From Thermoplasmata archaeon (GTDB taxonomy: Archaea; Thermoplasmatota; Thermoplasmata; WALJ01): DNA of 64,000 nt. The DNA is taken from NCBI GenBank assembly GCA_027006785.1, contig JALTFR010000047.1, positions 1 to 64,000 on the forward strand, read 5' to 3'. This document shows, in pieces, positions 1 through 9,283 of this stretch. The notes under the pieces are model-generated. The model saw only the letters and a list, made by a program, of their open reading frames with translations, did not search any database and was not told the origin of the DNA. Position 1 is the stretch's first letter, and the number at the start of each line of letters is the position of its first letter. The position numbers and the translations under genes are program-made.

Positions 1-650
1 ACATACTAGATATCCATGTAAGAAAGTCAATAAAAACTGGAGAAGTTATAGGCTCGATTTTGAAAAGCAGAATAGGATCCTTAGAAAAGAACGATTTAGT
101 GGAACTAATGATTGCGGGCATTGATATTCATTTAAGAATTTTATCGTCATTTTTTGATATGCTAAAGAATGATGAGGCTAAAAATTACATTATAAATTTA
201 ATATCTAAAAAATTAGATGCCATAATAAAAGAAAAAAACAATGAAGATATGTCGCGGGAGGAAATGAGACGCTTGGCTGAAACCATATTTTGGAACTTGA
301 ACTTCATACTAGTTTTTGGTTTTATTAAAAAAGCTGTAAATGCGGTGGGTTCGGATAAGTTGGGAGAAATAATAGACCTTGCCAACAGAAAAATTAACAC
401 ACCCTCTTATTTTTTGATTAAACATGGTATTTATATGTGGTATATGAAGAATATAGATATCAAAACAATATCAAAAGAAATTAAAGACAAGAATTTTTCC
501 AATCTGTCCAAAAAAGTTATTAAGTTTATGATAATAGAACACGCGTATCTTCATCCAATTAACTATAAGGAAAGACAACAGATAATACAACAACTAAAAA
601 TTCCCTCAGACAGGATTCCGCGATACACACAAAGAAAAAAGATATTGTAA
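1..650 (+). CDS. hypothetical protein, 5'-truncated by window edge, AT-rich
   Basis: Reading frame is open from the window start (ILDIHVRKSIKTGEVIGSIL...) into the listed ORF 60..650; helical, no recognised motif. Confidence 0.6.
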   Translation, partial: ILDIHVRKSIKTGEVIGSILKSRIGSLEKNDLVELMIAGIDIHLRILSSFFDMLKNDEAKNYIINLISKKLDAIIKEKNNEDMSREEMRRLAETIFWNLNFILVFGFIKKAVNAVGSDKLGEIIDLANRKINTPSYFLIKHGIYMWYMKNIDIKTISKEIKDKNFSNLSKKVIKFMIIEHAYLHPINYKERQQIIQQLKIPSDRIPRYTQRKKIL

Positions 651-780
651 AACAATAAGTAGCGTGAAGAACTCTTTACTCGCTTTAACATAAGTGCTAT
701 CCGTATCCGATTAACCAACTCTCCGCTTTATTTTCCCTCCCTCTTCAAAACCTACATATACTCTCCCTCGATGATGTACT

Positions 781-1428
781 GTGATATGCGGAGCAGATGA
801 GGCGGGAAGAGGGCCAGTCATCGGGCCGATGGTGGTTGCCGCCGTAAAAGTGGATGACGATTCGTTTCTCAGGGAGATAGGCGTGAGGGACTCGAAGAAA
901 TGCACGCCTCAGAGAAGGGAGAGGCTGGCAAGGGAGATAATGGAGAACTGCGAGTATGCGCTGAAGGTGGTGGAGCCCGAGGAGATAGACCGGATGCGAG
1001 AGAGTATGACCATGAACGAGCTTGAGGTGAAGATATTCGCCGATGTCCTGAAGGAACTTTGCACCGACGGCTGTGAGATATTTCTGGATGCTGCTGATGT
1101 GAACGAAGAGCGCTTTGGAGAGGAGATAAAGGCCCTGCTCGGAATGGATGTGAAGGTCGTTGCGAAGCACGGGGGAGATGACATGTTCCCTGTGGTGTCC
1201 GCAGCATCCATAATCGCCAAGGTGCGCAGGGATGCCGAGATAGAGGAGATGAAAAAGGAGTTGGGCGAGATTGGGAGCGGCTATCCCTCTGACCCGATAA
1301 CGCAGGAGTTCCTGAGGAAATGGGTGAAGGAGCACGGCGACCTGCCGCCGCACACGCGCAGGTCTTGGAAGACGGCGAAGAAGGCCCTCGAAAGGGCAAA
1401 GATTAAGAAACTTGACGACTTCTTCTGA
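781..1428 (+). CDS. rnhB: ribonuclease HII
   Basis: GTG start; ICGADEAGRGPVIGPMVVAAV and later DSKK, AASIIAKVRRD motifs. Confidence 0.96.
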   Translation: MICGADEAGRGPVIGPMVVAAVKVDDDSFLREIGVRDSKKCTPQRRERLAREIMENCEYALKVVEPEEIDRMRESMTMNELEVKIFADVLKELCTDGCEIFLDAADVNEERFGEEIKALLGMDVKVVAKHGGDDMFPVVSAASIIAKVRRDAEIEEMKKELGEIGSGYPSDPITQEFLRKWVKEHGDLPPHTRRSWKTAKKALERAKIKKLDDFF

Positions 1429-1440
1429 GAAGGTGAAGAA

Positions 1441-1776
1441 ATGAGCGAGATCCGTGAACTCCTTGAGGATGCAATAAGAAGGTTCAATGAGAGAGTGGAC
1501 GAGGACGAGAAGCTGGCGAAGGAACTTGAAGGCGTGGAGCGCAGCATAGCCGTGAAAATAAGCGATGAAGGGGACTATCACTTCAACCTAAAGGATAAGC
1601 ATGCAACACCTCTGGAAGAGGGGGATGTGGACGCTGACATAGAGATCCTTACGGACAAGGAGACCTTTCTGGCGCTCTTCAAAAAGGAAATGGGGCCGAT
1701 GAAGGCCATAGCCACAAAGAAACTGAAGATAAACGCCTCCCTGCAGGACATGATAAGGATAAGGAAGTTCTTCTGA
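1441..1776 (+). CDS. SCP2 sterol-binding-like domain protein
   Basis: Short alpha/beta protein with SCP2-like pattern (DADIEILTDKETFLALFKKEMGPMKAIATKKLKI). Confidence 0.7.
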   Translation: MSEIRELLEDAIRRFNERVDEDEKLAKELEGVERSIAVKISDEGDYHFNLKDKHATPLEEGDVDADIEILTDKETFLALFKKEMGPMKAIATKKLKINASLQDMIRIRKFF

Positions 1777-1777
1777 C

Positions 1778-2299
1778 ATGATATACGAGTTCGAAGGGAA
1801 AAGGCCTGTGATCGGAAAGAGCTCCTATGTGGCGGAGAGCGCCGTTGTAATCGGAGATGTGGTCATCGGAGAGAGGTGCTTCATAGCCCCGGGAGCAATT
1901 ATAAGGGGAGATTACGGCTCAATAAGGATAGGCGATGGCACAGCCGTGGAGGACAATGCTGTCATCCATGCGAGGCCGGGGGAGACAACGGTCATTGGAA
2001 AGAGGGTTACAATAGGCCACGGTGCCATAGTACACACTCCGATCATTGAGAACAGTGCTGTCATCGGGATGGGCGCCATAGTCAGCGATTTCGCTCATGT
2101 GGGCGAATGGGCTGCGATAGGAGAGGGCGCTGTTGTCAGGAACCGGCAGGAAGTACCGCCCGAGAGCATAGCGGTAGGTGTGCCTGCAAAGATCATTGGA
2201 AAAGTTGATGGGGAGTATAAGGAGCAGTGGGAGCGCTTCAAATCCATCTATGAGAGATTGGCTGAAAAAAGGTATCCAAAAGGGTTGAAAAGGGTTTAG
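1778..2299 (+). CDS. gamma-carbonic anhydrase-like hexapeptide-repeat protein
   Basis: Left-handed beta-helix repeats; IRGDYGSIRIGDGTAVEDNAVIHARPG, IGHGAIVH, VGVPAKIIGK. Confidence 0.9.
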   Translation: MIYEFEGKRPVIGKSSYVAESAVVIGDVVIGERCFIAPGAIIRGDYGSIRIGDGTAVEDNAVIHARPGETTVIGKRVTIGHGAIVHTPIIENSAVIGMGAIVSDFAHVGEWAAIGEGAVVRNRQEVPPESIAVGVPAKIIGKVDGEYKEQWERFKSIYERLAEKRYPKGLKRV

Positions 2300-2700
2300 A
2301 ATCCTGGCCTTATCTTCTTCCTGCTTATCTTTATTCCACCGGGTGTGGCCATCAGTATGTTCTTGGCGATGCCCGCAACATCCCCACCCGTGTCCTTTGC
2401 CACGGACTTGAGCTCCCCGATGACCCTCTTGAGTTCGAGGTCGTCGTTTGCCATCATGGTGAAATCTATTATCAGGATATTGCCGTTGTAGAGTTCGTCT
2501 GTAAGGTCTGCAAGGTCTTCATATCCGTTTATCTCAGCCACTTTTACTATTGACCTTGCACCGCTGAGAGCGGCACCCTCATCCGGAAATTCCATCTCCG
2601 TGAGGTCTATGTACTCTCCAGCAGAGCCCTTATCATGCTCTCTTTTTGCCGGTATTGTCGGTATTATGTGCTTTGTTTTCTTCAGGAATCCGCCTACCAT
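2296..2700 (-). CDS. sepF: SepF-like cell division protein
   Basis: N-term GFLKKTK helix, YIDLTEMEF, NGNILIIDFTMMANDDLELKRVIGELKSVAKDTGGDVAGI. Confidence 0.88.
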   Translation of the reverse strand: MVGGFLKKTKHIIPTIPAKREHDKGSAGEYIDLTEMEFPDEGAALSGARSIVKVAEINGYEDLADLTDELYNGNILIIDFTMMANDDLELKRVIGELKSVAKDTGGDVAGIAKNILMATPGGIKISRKKIRPGF

Positions 2701-2879
2701 TTAGTGGCCTCCTTTCATTTCTTGCCTGCCCTATTGTTTTATAGAATAAAAACCTATCGCATAAGCTGACCTGTGAGATGGATTCTGTGCTTCCTTTTTT
2801 CCAGAAGGGCGAGCCATTCCTACCTTCCATAACTTAACGATATAGGATATAAATCTGAAAAACACGCCTGGGGCATCGT

Positions 2880-3503
2880 CTAACCCTTCTTCACATATCT
2901 TCTTCTTCCCTCTGCCTTTTCAAGCATGCGTAAAACATCAAAGCCTCCGTCCCATGATTCAGAATAGGCGGAGAATATCCTTTCAACAAGGTCTTCATCC
3001 CGGTAGTGAGCGCTCCGCCACCCTTCCTTAAGAACTCTAAGATCAGATGCCATCCTCTCCTTCTCCTTCGTTATCTCAGCGAGCCCGAAGTCTATGAGCG
3101 CTATGCGATCCCCGTCTATGAGCATGTTGGATGTGGTCAGGTCGCCATGAACAAGGCCCTTTGAATGCAGTGAAGCAACGGCCTTTCCTATCATCTCAGC
3201 GATCCTTTCCTTCTCATCGGACGGCATATCGTCCACGACATCCTTCACCCTCGGAAGGTCGAGGCATTCCATGGTTATGGCCATCTCCTGCATGTCTATG
3301 TCGTAGATGTACGGCGCTCTCACACCTGCCTGCTTCGCCCTGTGAAGCACCCTTGCCTCGGCCCTTGTCCTCTCGGCCCTTATGCGCCTGTCAAGTTCCT
3401 CTATCCTGTATCCCTTCGGTATCCTTCTCTTCACGATGACCTTTTTTCCAAACATGGTGCTTTCGTATATCTCGGCCTCTGCACCCCTTCGGATGAGCCT
3501 CAT
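2880..3503 (-). CDS. bud32: KEOPS complex kinase Bud32 (stand-alone)
   Basis: GAEAEIY, VIVKRRIPKGYR, HGDLTTSNML, IDFGLA motifs. Confidence 0.94.
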   Translation of the reverse strand: MRLIRRGAEAEIYESTMFGKKVIVKRRIPKGYRIEELDRRIRAERTRAEARVLHRAKQAGVRAPYIYDIDMQEMAITMECLDLPRVKDVVDDMPSDEKERIAEMIGKAVASLHSKGLVHGDLTTSNMLIDGDRIALIDFGLAEITKEKERMASDLRVLKEGWRSAHYRDEDLVERIFSAYSESWDGGFDVLRMLEKAEGRRRYVKKG

Positions 3504-5338
3504 AGGACTTCCTCTATCGCCTTCCTCAGTATCGCGCTCGCCTTCTTTCCGTCCAGTTTTCCCCTGACCTGAGCCATGAAGGGACCCATCAGCGGGCCCA
3601 TCGCACCCTGTCCCCTATCCTTCACGAAATCCATTCTTTCAGATACAAGGGCGCGGGCGATCTCCATGGCCTCATACTCGCTCATCATTCCCAATCCGGC
3701 CTTCTCTATGGCCTCGTCTATGGTCATTCCTTTCGCCATGTTGGAAAGCACCTGCTCCAGCCCTTCCTTTGAGAACCTGCCGTCCTTTAAGGCTTTGAAT
3801 GCATCCCTCAGTCCTTTCTCATCCACATCCCCGACCTCGGGAAGTATCTGGAGAAGAGCACGGACCGCAACCTTGGGCATCCCGTATTCGCAGAGGGCCT
3901 CGAATATGTCATCTTTTTCAGTATCCACAATCTGCTCGGCATCCTGCCTGCTTATCCCGTATTGCTTCACGAAGCGCTCCACCTTCTCTTCCCTGAGTTC
4001 CGGAACCTCTATGGAGTCCATCATCTCATCGTCTATATATATGGGCGGAACATCGGTCTCAGGGTACATCCTGGCCTTTCCGGGAAGAGGGCGGCTGTAC
4101 TTCGTTTTCCCCTCGCCTTTCGCATCCCTGGTCTCCTCTGGAACTCCTTTGAAGGCCATCTCGGCCCTCATCAGCACCATATCGAGCGCATCCCTCGCCG
4201 TGCCCTCTTTCTCTGCCACCAGCACGAAGGCATCCATCTCTCCGATTTTGAGAGCCTTCTTTACATTTTCAACCTCTTCCTCAGTGACTCCGTATGCGGG
4301 CAGTTCATCCGAATGGAATATTCCCTTAACTCCTACAACAGCTGCATACTGCGCGAACTCCGGCCCAAGCCTTCTCTCGCTCTCGCCCTCCTTCACTCCG
4401 AGAAGCCCTGCGAATCCGGGGAGCCTTATGGCCAGCACCTTTCCTCCCTTTTTCAGGGCATTCCTGATTATCTTCGATTCCGATGCCTCGAAGAGCCCTG
4501 TCAGGTCGTATATCTCGCGCTCCACCCCTGCATTCCTCTTTTTCAGTTCCTCAGCGACCTCTGTGAGCCTCAACTGGCGCTTGACCTCGTTCTCCACATA
4601 GAGCGGTATCAGATCGAGTTCCTGCACCCCTTTTATCTCTATCCTCGCACCGCCCCGTATCGATATGTTCAGGTCCTGCCTGATCGTACCCAGTCCTCTT
4701 TTCACCTTCTTGGTGGCCCTCAGGATCGAGCCGATGGTCTTCGCAGCGACCTTCGCCTCCTCGGGGCTTCTTATGTCCGGCGCTGTGGCTATCTCTATCA
4801 GCGGTATTCCCAGCCTGTCGAGGCGGTAGACCTTCTCGCCCTTTCTTCCACCTTCAACAGGCCTCGCAGAGTCCTCCTCAAGGCAGAATGTGGGTATCCG
4901 TATCCTTCTTCCGTTCACATCTATGTGGCCATCCAGCGCTATGAGCCCTGTCCTCTGGAACCCCGTGGTATTTGAGCCGTCTATCACCATCTTTCTCATG
5001 AAGTGTATCTCGCGGACCACCGAGGCATCGGTCATCTTCGCCACCGTGAGAACCGTCCTCAACGCCTCCTCATTGACCTCGTGCGGAGGCTCCTCATCCG
5101 CTTCCACAAGGCAGGTGTTGGCGCTCTGATACCTGAATGTCAGCCTTTTCCTGGCCTCCTGCAATGCAGCCCTATCAACCTCTCCCAGTTCGCTCTGCGT
5201 CGGCCTGAGCCTTCTCACGAACTCCTTTCCCACCTCATCCGTTAGCTCCGAAGGGCATGAGCAGAAGAGCTTGTGCGTCCTCAACTGCTGGTGTATCTCC
5301 AGCCCGACCATCAAGCCGAGCGCCTCGTAGTCCATCAT
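3500..5338 (-). CDS. gatE: Glu-tRNA(Gln) amidotransferase subunit E
   Basis: GLMVGLEIHQQL, archaeal GatE with AspRS-like insertion, C-term YqeY-like domain. Confidence 0.97.
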   Translation of the reverse strand: MMDYEALGLMVGLEIHQQLRTHKLFCSCPSELTDEVGKEFVRRLRPTQSELGEVDRAALQEARKRLTFRYQSANTCLVEADEEPPHEVNEEALRTVLTVAKMTDASVVREIHFMRKMVIDGSNTTGFQRTGLIALDGHIDVNGRRIRIPTFCLEEDSARPVEGGRKGEKVYRLDRLGIPLIEIATAPDIRSPEEAKVAAKTIGSILRATKKVKRGLGTIRQDLNISIRGGARIEIKGVQELDLIPLYVENEVKRQLRLTEVAEELKKRNAGVEREIYDLTGLFEASESKIIRNALKKGGKVLAIRLPGFAGLLGVKEGESERRLGPEFAQYAAVVGVKGIFHSDELPAYGVTEEEVENVKKALKIGEMDAFVLVAEKEGTARDALDMVLMRAEMAFKGVPEETRDAKGEGKTKYSRPLPGKARMYPETDVPPIYIDDEMMDSIEVPELREEKVERFVKQYGISRQDAEQIVDTEKDDIFEALCEYGMPKVAVRALLQILPEVGDVDEKGLRDAFKALKDGRFSKEGLEQVLSNMAKGMTIDEAIEKAGLGMMSEYEAMEIARALVSERMDFVKDRGQGAMGPLMGPFMAQVRGKLDGKKASAILRKAIEEVL

Positions 5339-6234
5339 TCCACCTCCGTTGTGACTATCACACCATCCTTCTTCACAATCATCGTATTTTCTCTCTGTGA
5401 CACCATGCCTTTCTTCGCATCCGCGAGGACCTCGTATGCGTGTATGTATCCCCTGCGGCTCAGCTGTTTCAGCAATTTCGGAGCATTCCTGTCTATCTCA
5501 TGGCACCAGCGCTCCGCAAAAGGCAGCCCTCCGAAGTTCTCGACTATCGCCTCGAAGAAGTCCCTCTGCTCCTCCTTTCTCGGCTTCGCGTTCTCGTCTA
5601 GAATCATATATATCCCTGGGTTGCCTGCGTTCTTGACATACCCCGCGCCGTCGGTAGCGAATGGCTCCACTGCGATGGCCATTCCCTCTTTTATCGTGCC
5701 CCGCTCAAGCCCTTTCACACTGGGAATGCTGAGGCCTGCATGCAGCCTGTAGTTCTCGAGAAGATGTCCTGTCAGGTTCTCTATGGGCCTGTATCCGAAC
5801 GAAGATATCACGCCTTCCACCGATGCCCCCACATCGTCCAGTTCAACCCCTGCGCGTATCACATCCATCGCCGTGTTGAGCCCTTCCTCTGACGCCCTTA
5901 TGAGCCTGAAATAGCGATTGCTTCCCACTTCGATGGTCCTTGAAGTGTCCCCGATGTATCCGTCAACATGCGCTCCCACATCCACCTTGACCAGATCCCC
6001 TGTCCTGAAACGCCTCTTGTCGTCATGCAGGGGAGTGTAATGCGCTGCCTCGTGGTTCACCGAGAGGTTCGCAGGAAATGCAGGCTTCGCTCCCTTCTCC
6101 CGTATGTAATTCTCTATGGCCTCGGCAACATCGTATGCCAGCGCTCCGTCCTTTATCATGGATATCCCGAACTCCCTTGCCTCAGCGGCTATTCTTCCGG
6201 CCTTCATGTACTTCTCCAGGGTATCAGCGTCCAT
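5335..6234 (-). CDS. map: methionine aminopeptidase (type II)
   Basis: Start set at MDADTLEKYMKAGRIAAEAREFG; VDVGAHVDGYIGDTSRT, FATDGAG. Confidence 0.93.
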   Translation of the reverse strand: MDADTLEKYMKAGRIAAEAREFGISMIKDGALAYDVAEAIENYIREKGAKPAFPANLSVNHEAAHYTPLHDDKRRFRTGDLVKVDVGAHVDGYIGDTSRTIEVGSNRYFRLIRASEEGLNTAMDVIRAGVELDDVGASVEGVISSFGYRPIENLTGHLLENYRLHAGLSIPSVKGLERGTIKEGMAIAVEPFATDGAGYVKNAGNPGIYMILDENAKPRKEEQRDFFEAIVENFGGLPFAERWCHEIDRNAPKLLKQLSRRGYIHAYEVLADAKKGMVSQRENTMIVKKDGVIVTTEVE

Positions 6235-6304
6235 CGAGCTGCGATGGGGCTGCGAGTATAAAGGTTTGCGGCATATCTTTTTATCCCTTAAAGGATGGAG
6301 CATC

Positions 6305-7342
6305 GTGAAAGTTGTATTCAGAGACCTGAGGAACGGCGAGATAAAGCTGAGGGTTGAGACCGAGGACGACCTCTGGCACCTGTACAACATAGTCCGGCCC
6401 GACGACCTTGTCTTCGCCCTGACACAGCGCAGAGAGGAGAAGGCATCGGACAAGATACGGGCTGAAAGGGGAGAGAAAAGAACGATGAGGCTGGGAATCA
6501 GGGTCGAAAAGGTTGAGTTCCACGAGTTCACCGACAGGTTGCGCATCCTCGGGGTGATAGAGCATGGCCCTCAGGACATCGGGAAATACCATACCCTGAA
6601 CATAGGTGTCGGCTCTGAGCTCTCCATCATCAAGGAGAGATGGGGCAGGGGCGAGCTTTCAAGGATAGATGAGGCGGAGAAGAGCACCGAAAGGCCTCTC
6701 ATGACATTTCTGACAATGGAGGACAACGAGGCCGAGATATTCGTTCTGCGGGAGTACGGGATGAAGAGGATCGCGACCGTTTCTTTCTCAGGCCTTGGAA
6801 AGCAGTACGGCTCATCCAAAAAGGAGGATTACTTCAACGAGGTCTGGAAGGCCCTGAAGGAGTCTTACAAGGACGGAGTGCTCATGATAATCGGCCCGGG
6901 ATTCACTAAGGAGGAGTTCGCTGCCTGGCTCAGGGAGAAGGACCCATCGCTGATGAGGAACGCGCACATCTACGGTGCGGCGCACGGCGGAGGTGCCGGA
7001 ATAAACGAGGTGATGAAGAAGGCAGGTGCCGAGGTCCTTGATGGATTCACGCTCACGAAGGAAACACAGGATGTGGAGCGCCTCTTCACCGAGATATCCA
7101 AGAACGGTGCCGCCGCATATGGAAAGGAGGATGTGAAGGAGTTCCTGAAGATGGGGGCGGTTGAAAAACTCCTGATATTGAGCAAGATAATGCGGAGCGG
7201 AGAGGGTGAGGAACTTCTGAGGCTGGCGGAGGAGACCGGTGCCAGCGTTTCGGTCATAAGCGAGTACGGAGAGCCTGGAAAAAGGCTGGAGTCCATAGGA
7301 GGAGTGGCCGCGATACTCCGCTATGTTCCACGCAATTCCTGA
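6305..7342 (+). CDS. pelA: Pelota, mRNA surveillance/ribosome rescue factor
   Basis: GTG start at KVVFRDLRNGEIKLRVETEDDLWHLYNIV; eRF1-like domains 2 and 3. Confidence 0.95.
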   Translation: MKVVFRDLRNGEIKLRVETEDDLWHLYNIVRPDDLVFALTQRREEKASDKIRAERGEKRTMRLGIRVEKVEFHEFTDRLRILGVIEHGPQDIGKYHTLNIGVGSELSIIKERWGRGELSRIDEAEKSTERPLMTFLTMEDNEAEIFVLREYGMKRIATVSFSGLGKQYGSSKKEDYFNEVWKALKESYKDGVLMIIGPGFTKEEFAAWLREKDPSLMRNAHIYGAAHGGGAGINEVMKKAGAEVLDGFTLTKETQDVERLFTEISKNGAAAYGKEDVKEFLKMGAVEKLLILSKIMRSGEGEELLRLAEETGASVSVISEYGEPGKRLESIGGVAAILRYVPRNS

Positions 7343-7391
7343 GCAATGTTTATTTAGAGGGGGAAAGTGAGGGTATTCAGAAGGCGTAGCC

Positions 7392-8195
7392 ATGGACATA
7401 CTCCTGATTGGCAGCGGAAACATAGGGCATGTTCTGCTTGAGAATATCGAAAGAATGCCGGAAATAGAGAGAGTATATGTCTTCGACATCATAGAGCATG
7501 CCGCAAGAGATATGGAGAAGGAGTTTCAAAAGGCTGTTTTCACCAAGGACGTGCGCTCTGCCATGAAAGACTCAGATCTCGTTATTGAGGCAGCATCACA
7601 CTCTGCAGTGAGAGAATATGGTCCGGAAGCCCTGAGAATGGGAAAGGACCTTATGATAATGAGCGTGGGAGCGCTCTCCGACGAATCACTTAGAAAAGAA
7701 CTTTTTTCCCTCGCTTCGCACAACCGTGGAAGGATATATGCTCCCTCTGGAGCTGTCTTCGGAACCTCTGGGCTCGGTGCTGCGTCCATGGCAGGGATAG
7801 ATGAAGTTGTTCTGGAGACGACAAAACCTCCTGCGGGCCTCAGAAATGTTGATTACCTGAAGAAAAAGGGAATAGATGTTAATTCGATAACTGAGAGAAC
7901 GCTGGTATTCGAAGGAGGTGCAGAGGAGGCTGCTAAAGCATTTCCGAAGAATGTGAATGTCTCGGCCACTCTGAGCCTGGCAGGGATAGGCTTCAATAGG
8001 ACGAAGGTCAGGGTCTTCGTTGACCCGGATATCGAGAGAAACACCCACATCGTCAGGATAAAGGGAGATTTCGGTGAGGCGCTCTGCAGGGTTGAGAATG
8101 TGCCCTCCTCCAATCCCGGAACCAGCTATCTGGCAGCCCTGTCCGCAGTTGCCACGCTGAGGAAGATAGTCAGCGGGATATGGATAGGGGTGTAG
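7392..8195 (+). CDS. nadX: L-aspartate dehydrogenase-like (NAD biosynthesis)
   Basis: GSGNIG Rossmann motif; SGAVFGTSGLGAASMAGIDEVVLETTKPP. Confidence 0.88.
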   Translation: MDILLIGSGNIGHVLLENIERMPEIERVYVFDIIEHAARDMEKEFQKAVFTKDVRSAMKDSDLVIEAASHSAVREYGPEALRMGKDLMIMSVGALSDESLRKELFSLASHNRGRIYAPSGAVFGTSGLGAASMAGIDEVVLETTKPPAGLRNVDYLKKKGIDVNSITERTLVFEGGAEEAAKAFPKNVNVSATLSLAGIGFNRTKVRVFVDPDIERNTHIVRIKGDFGEALCRVENVPSSNPGTSYLAALSAVATLRKIVSGIWIGV

Positions 8196-8280
8196 CGGGT
8201 AAATCTTTTATAATGCGATGGTGTGCGTTCCAAAAGGAGAGCATGTTTGCTCCAAGAAACCAAACCCGTTAAGTCAAAAA

Positions 8281-8364
8281 GCCGAGGTAGTCTAGTCTGG
8301 TACGGCGCGAGCCTGGAAAGCTCGTGGGCATTCGCCCTCGGGAGTTCAAATCTCCCCCTCGGCG
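8281..8364 (+). tRNA. tRNA-Ser(GGA)
   Basis: Acceptor GCCGAGG/CCTCGGC, anticodon loop ctGGAaa, long variable arm, GGGAGTTCAAATCTCCC T-arm. Confidence 0.95.
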
Positions 8365-8386
8365 TTCCCTCGCTTCGCTCAGTCGC

Positions 8387-8434
8387 GCCGAGGGTTGCTC
8401 GCAAAGGCGTAACTTTGCTCGCTCCCCCTCGGCG
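8387..8434 (+). pseudogene. tRNA-Ser remnant: acceptor stem kept, body replaced by a hairpin
   Basis: GCCGAGGG ... CTCCCCCTCGGCG reproduces the acceptor strands of the adjacent tRNA-Ser; interior GCAAAG-gcgtaa-CTTTGC hairpin. Confidence 0.6.
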
Positions 8435-8451
8435 CTGTGTATTATTTCAGC

Positions 8452-9126
8452 TTACATCTGTTCCTGTCCACAATACGGGCATTTTTTAGTTCCGGGTGGT
8501 ATCGGTCGGTCACAGCGAATACAATGTCCCTTGGCTCTCCTTTCCATGATTGCTTTTCTTCTGTTCTCCATGAGTTCCGGGTACTCTTCAAGAACTTTCA
8601 TTGCAGCGGCATCGGGTTCAAAAATGGATAAACTCCCTGCTATGCCGAAATATGACAACACGGAAACCATAGCAAAGAAAAGTGTGTTGATTATCAAATC
8701 TCTAACTGGGATTTCCGGAGAATATGAGATGTACATAGTGAAAATGAACAGCCCCACCCCCACTGCGATTCCTATAGGGATTCCTATTTTCGTGTAATTT
8801 GTGTGGTCCACCTCAAAAACACGTAATTTGCTTCCACAAACAGGGCAAGTATCCATATGAACATCCAATACTTCAAATCTGAAGCCTTCTCTGTTGGTGA
8901 ATTGATGGCAATGCTCACAGTAATAGAGTTTCGGCGTTTTATCACCGCCCTTCGTTCTCATCTGACATGTTGTGCATGTTCTCAATCCTAATTGACATTG
9001 TTCCTCGCCGGATGGCGTGAGCGCATATAATGTTTGTTTGAATTTATATCTTTCGATTGGTGGGGGCCCCTTCTGTGATGAAAAGATTAAATAAAGAAAG
9101 ATGGGTGGGAGAGCGCTCCGACCCAT
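8452..9126 (-). CDS. zinc-ribbon membrane protein (two TM, N- and C-terminal CxxC pairs)
   Basis: CTTCQ, YYCEHC, TCPVCGSK, CIRCDRPIPPGTKKCPYCG; two hydrophobic segments; start uncertain because it abuts tRNA-Leu. Confidence 0.75.
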   Translation of the reverse strand: MGRSALPPIFLYLIFSSQKGPPPIERYKFKQTLYALTPSGEEQCQLGLRTCTTCQMRTKGGDKTPKLYYCEHCHQFTNREGFRFEVLDVHMDTCPVCGSKLRVFEVDHTNYTKIGIPIGIAVGVGLFIFTMYISYSPEIPVRDLIINTLFFAMVSVLSYFGIAGSLSIFEPDAAAMKVLEEYPELMENRRKAIMERRAKGHCIRCDRPIPPGTKKCPYCGQEQM

Positions 9127-9129
9127 TAT

Positions 9130-9212
9130 GCAGGGGTAGCCAAGTCTGGAAACGGCGCAGGACTTAAGATCCTGTCCTCAGCGGTTCGGGGGTTCAAATC
9201 CCTCCCCCTGCA
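9130..9212 (+). tRNA. tRNA-Leu(TAA)
   Basis: GCAGGGG/CCCCTGC acceptor, loop ctTAAga, long variable arm, GGGGGTTCAAATCCCTCC. Confidence 0.95.
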
Positions 9213-9283
9213 CATTACAGTTGATTTCTTTGCTTTCGCAGTGCCGAGAAAAGAAAAAATAAGAGATTGGGTTTTAATGGGTT

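Noticed and set aside
869-1399. Long antisense ORFs over rnhB, gatE, metG, mcm, tldD and others in the ORF track
   Set aside because: They are shadows of strong sense genes with clear motifs; Ser/Arg/Pro/Leu-rich translations with no family signal
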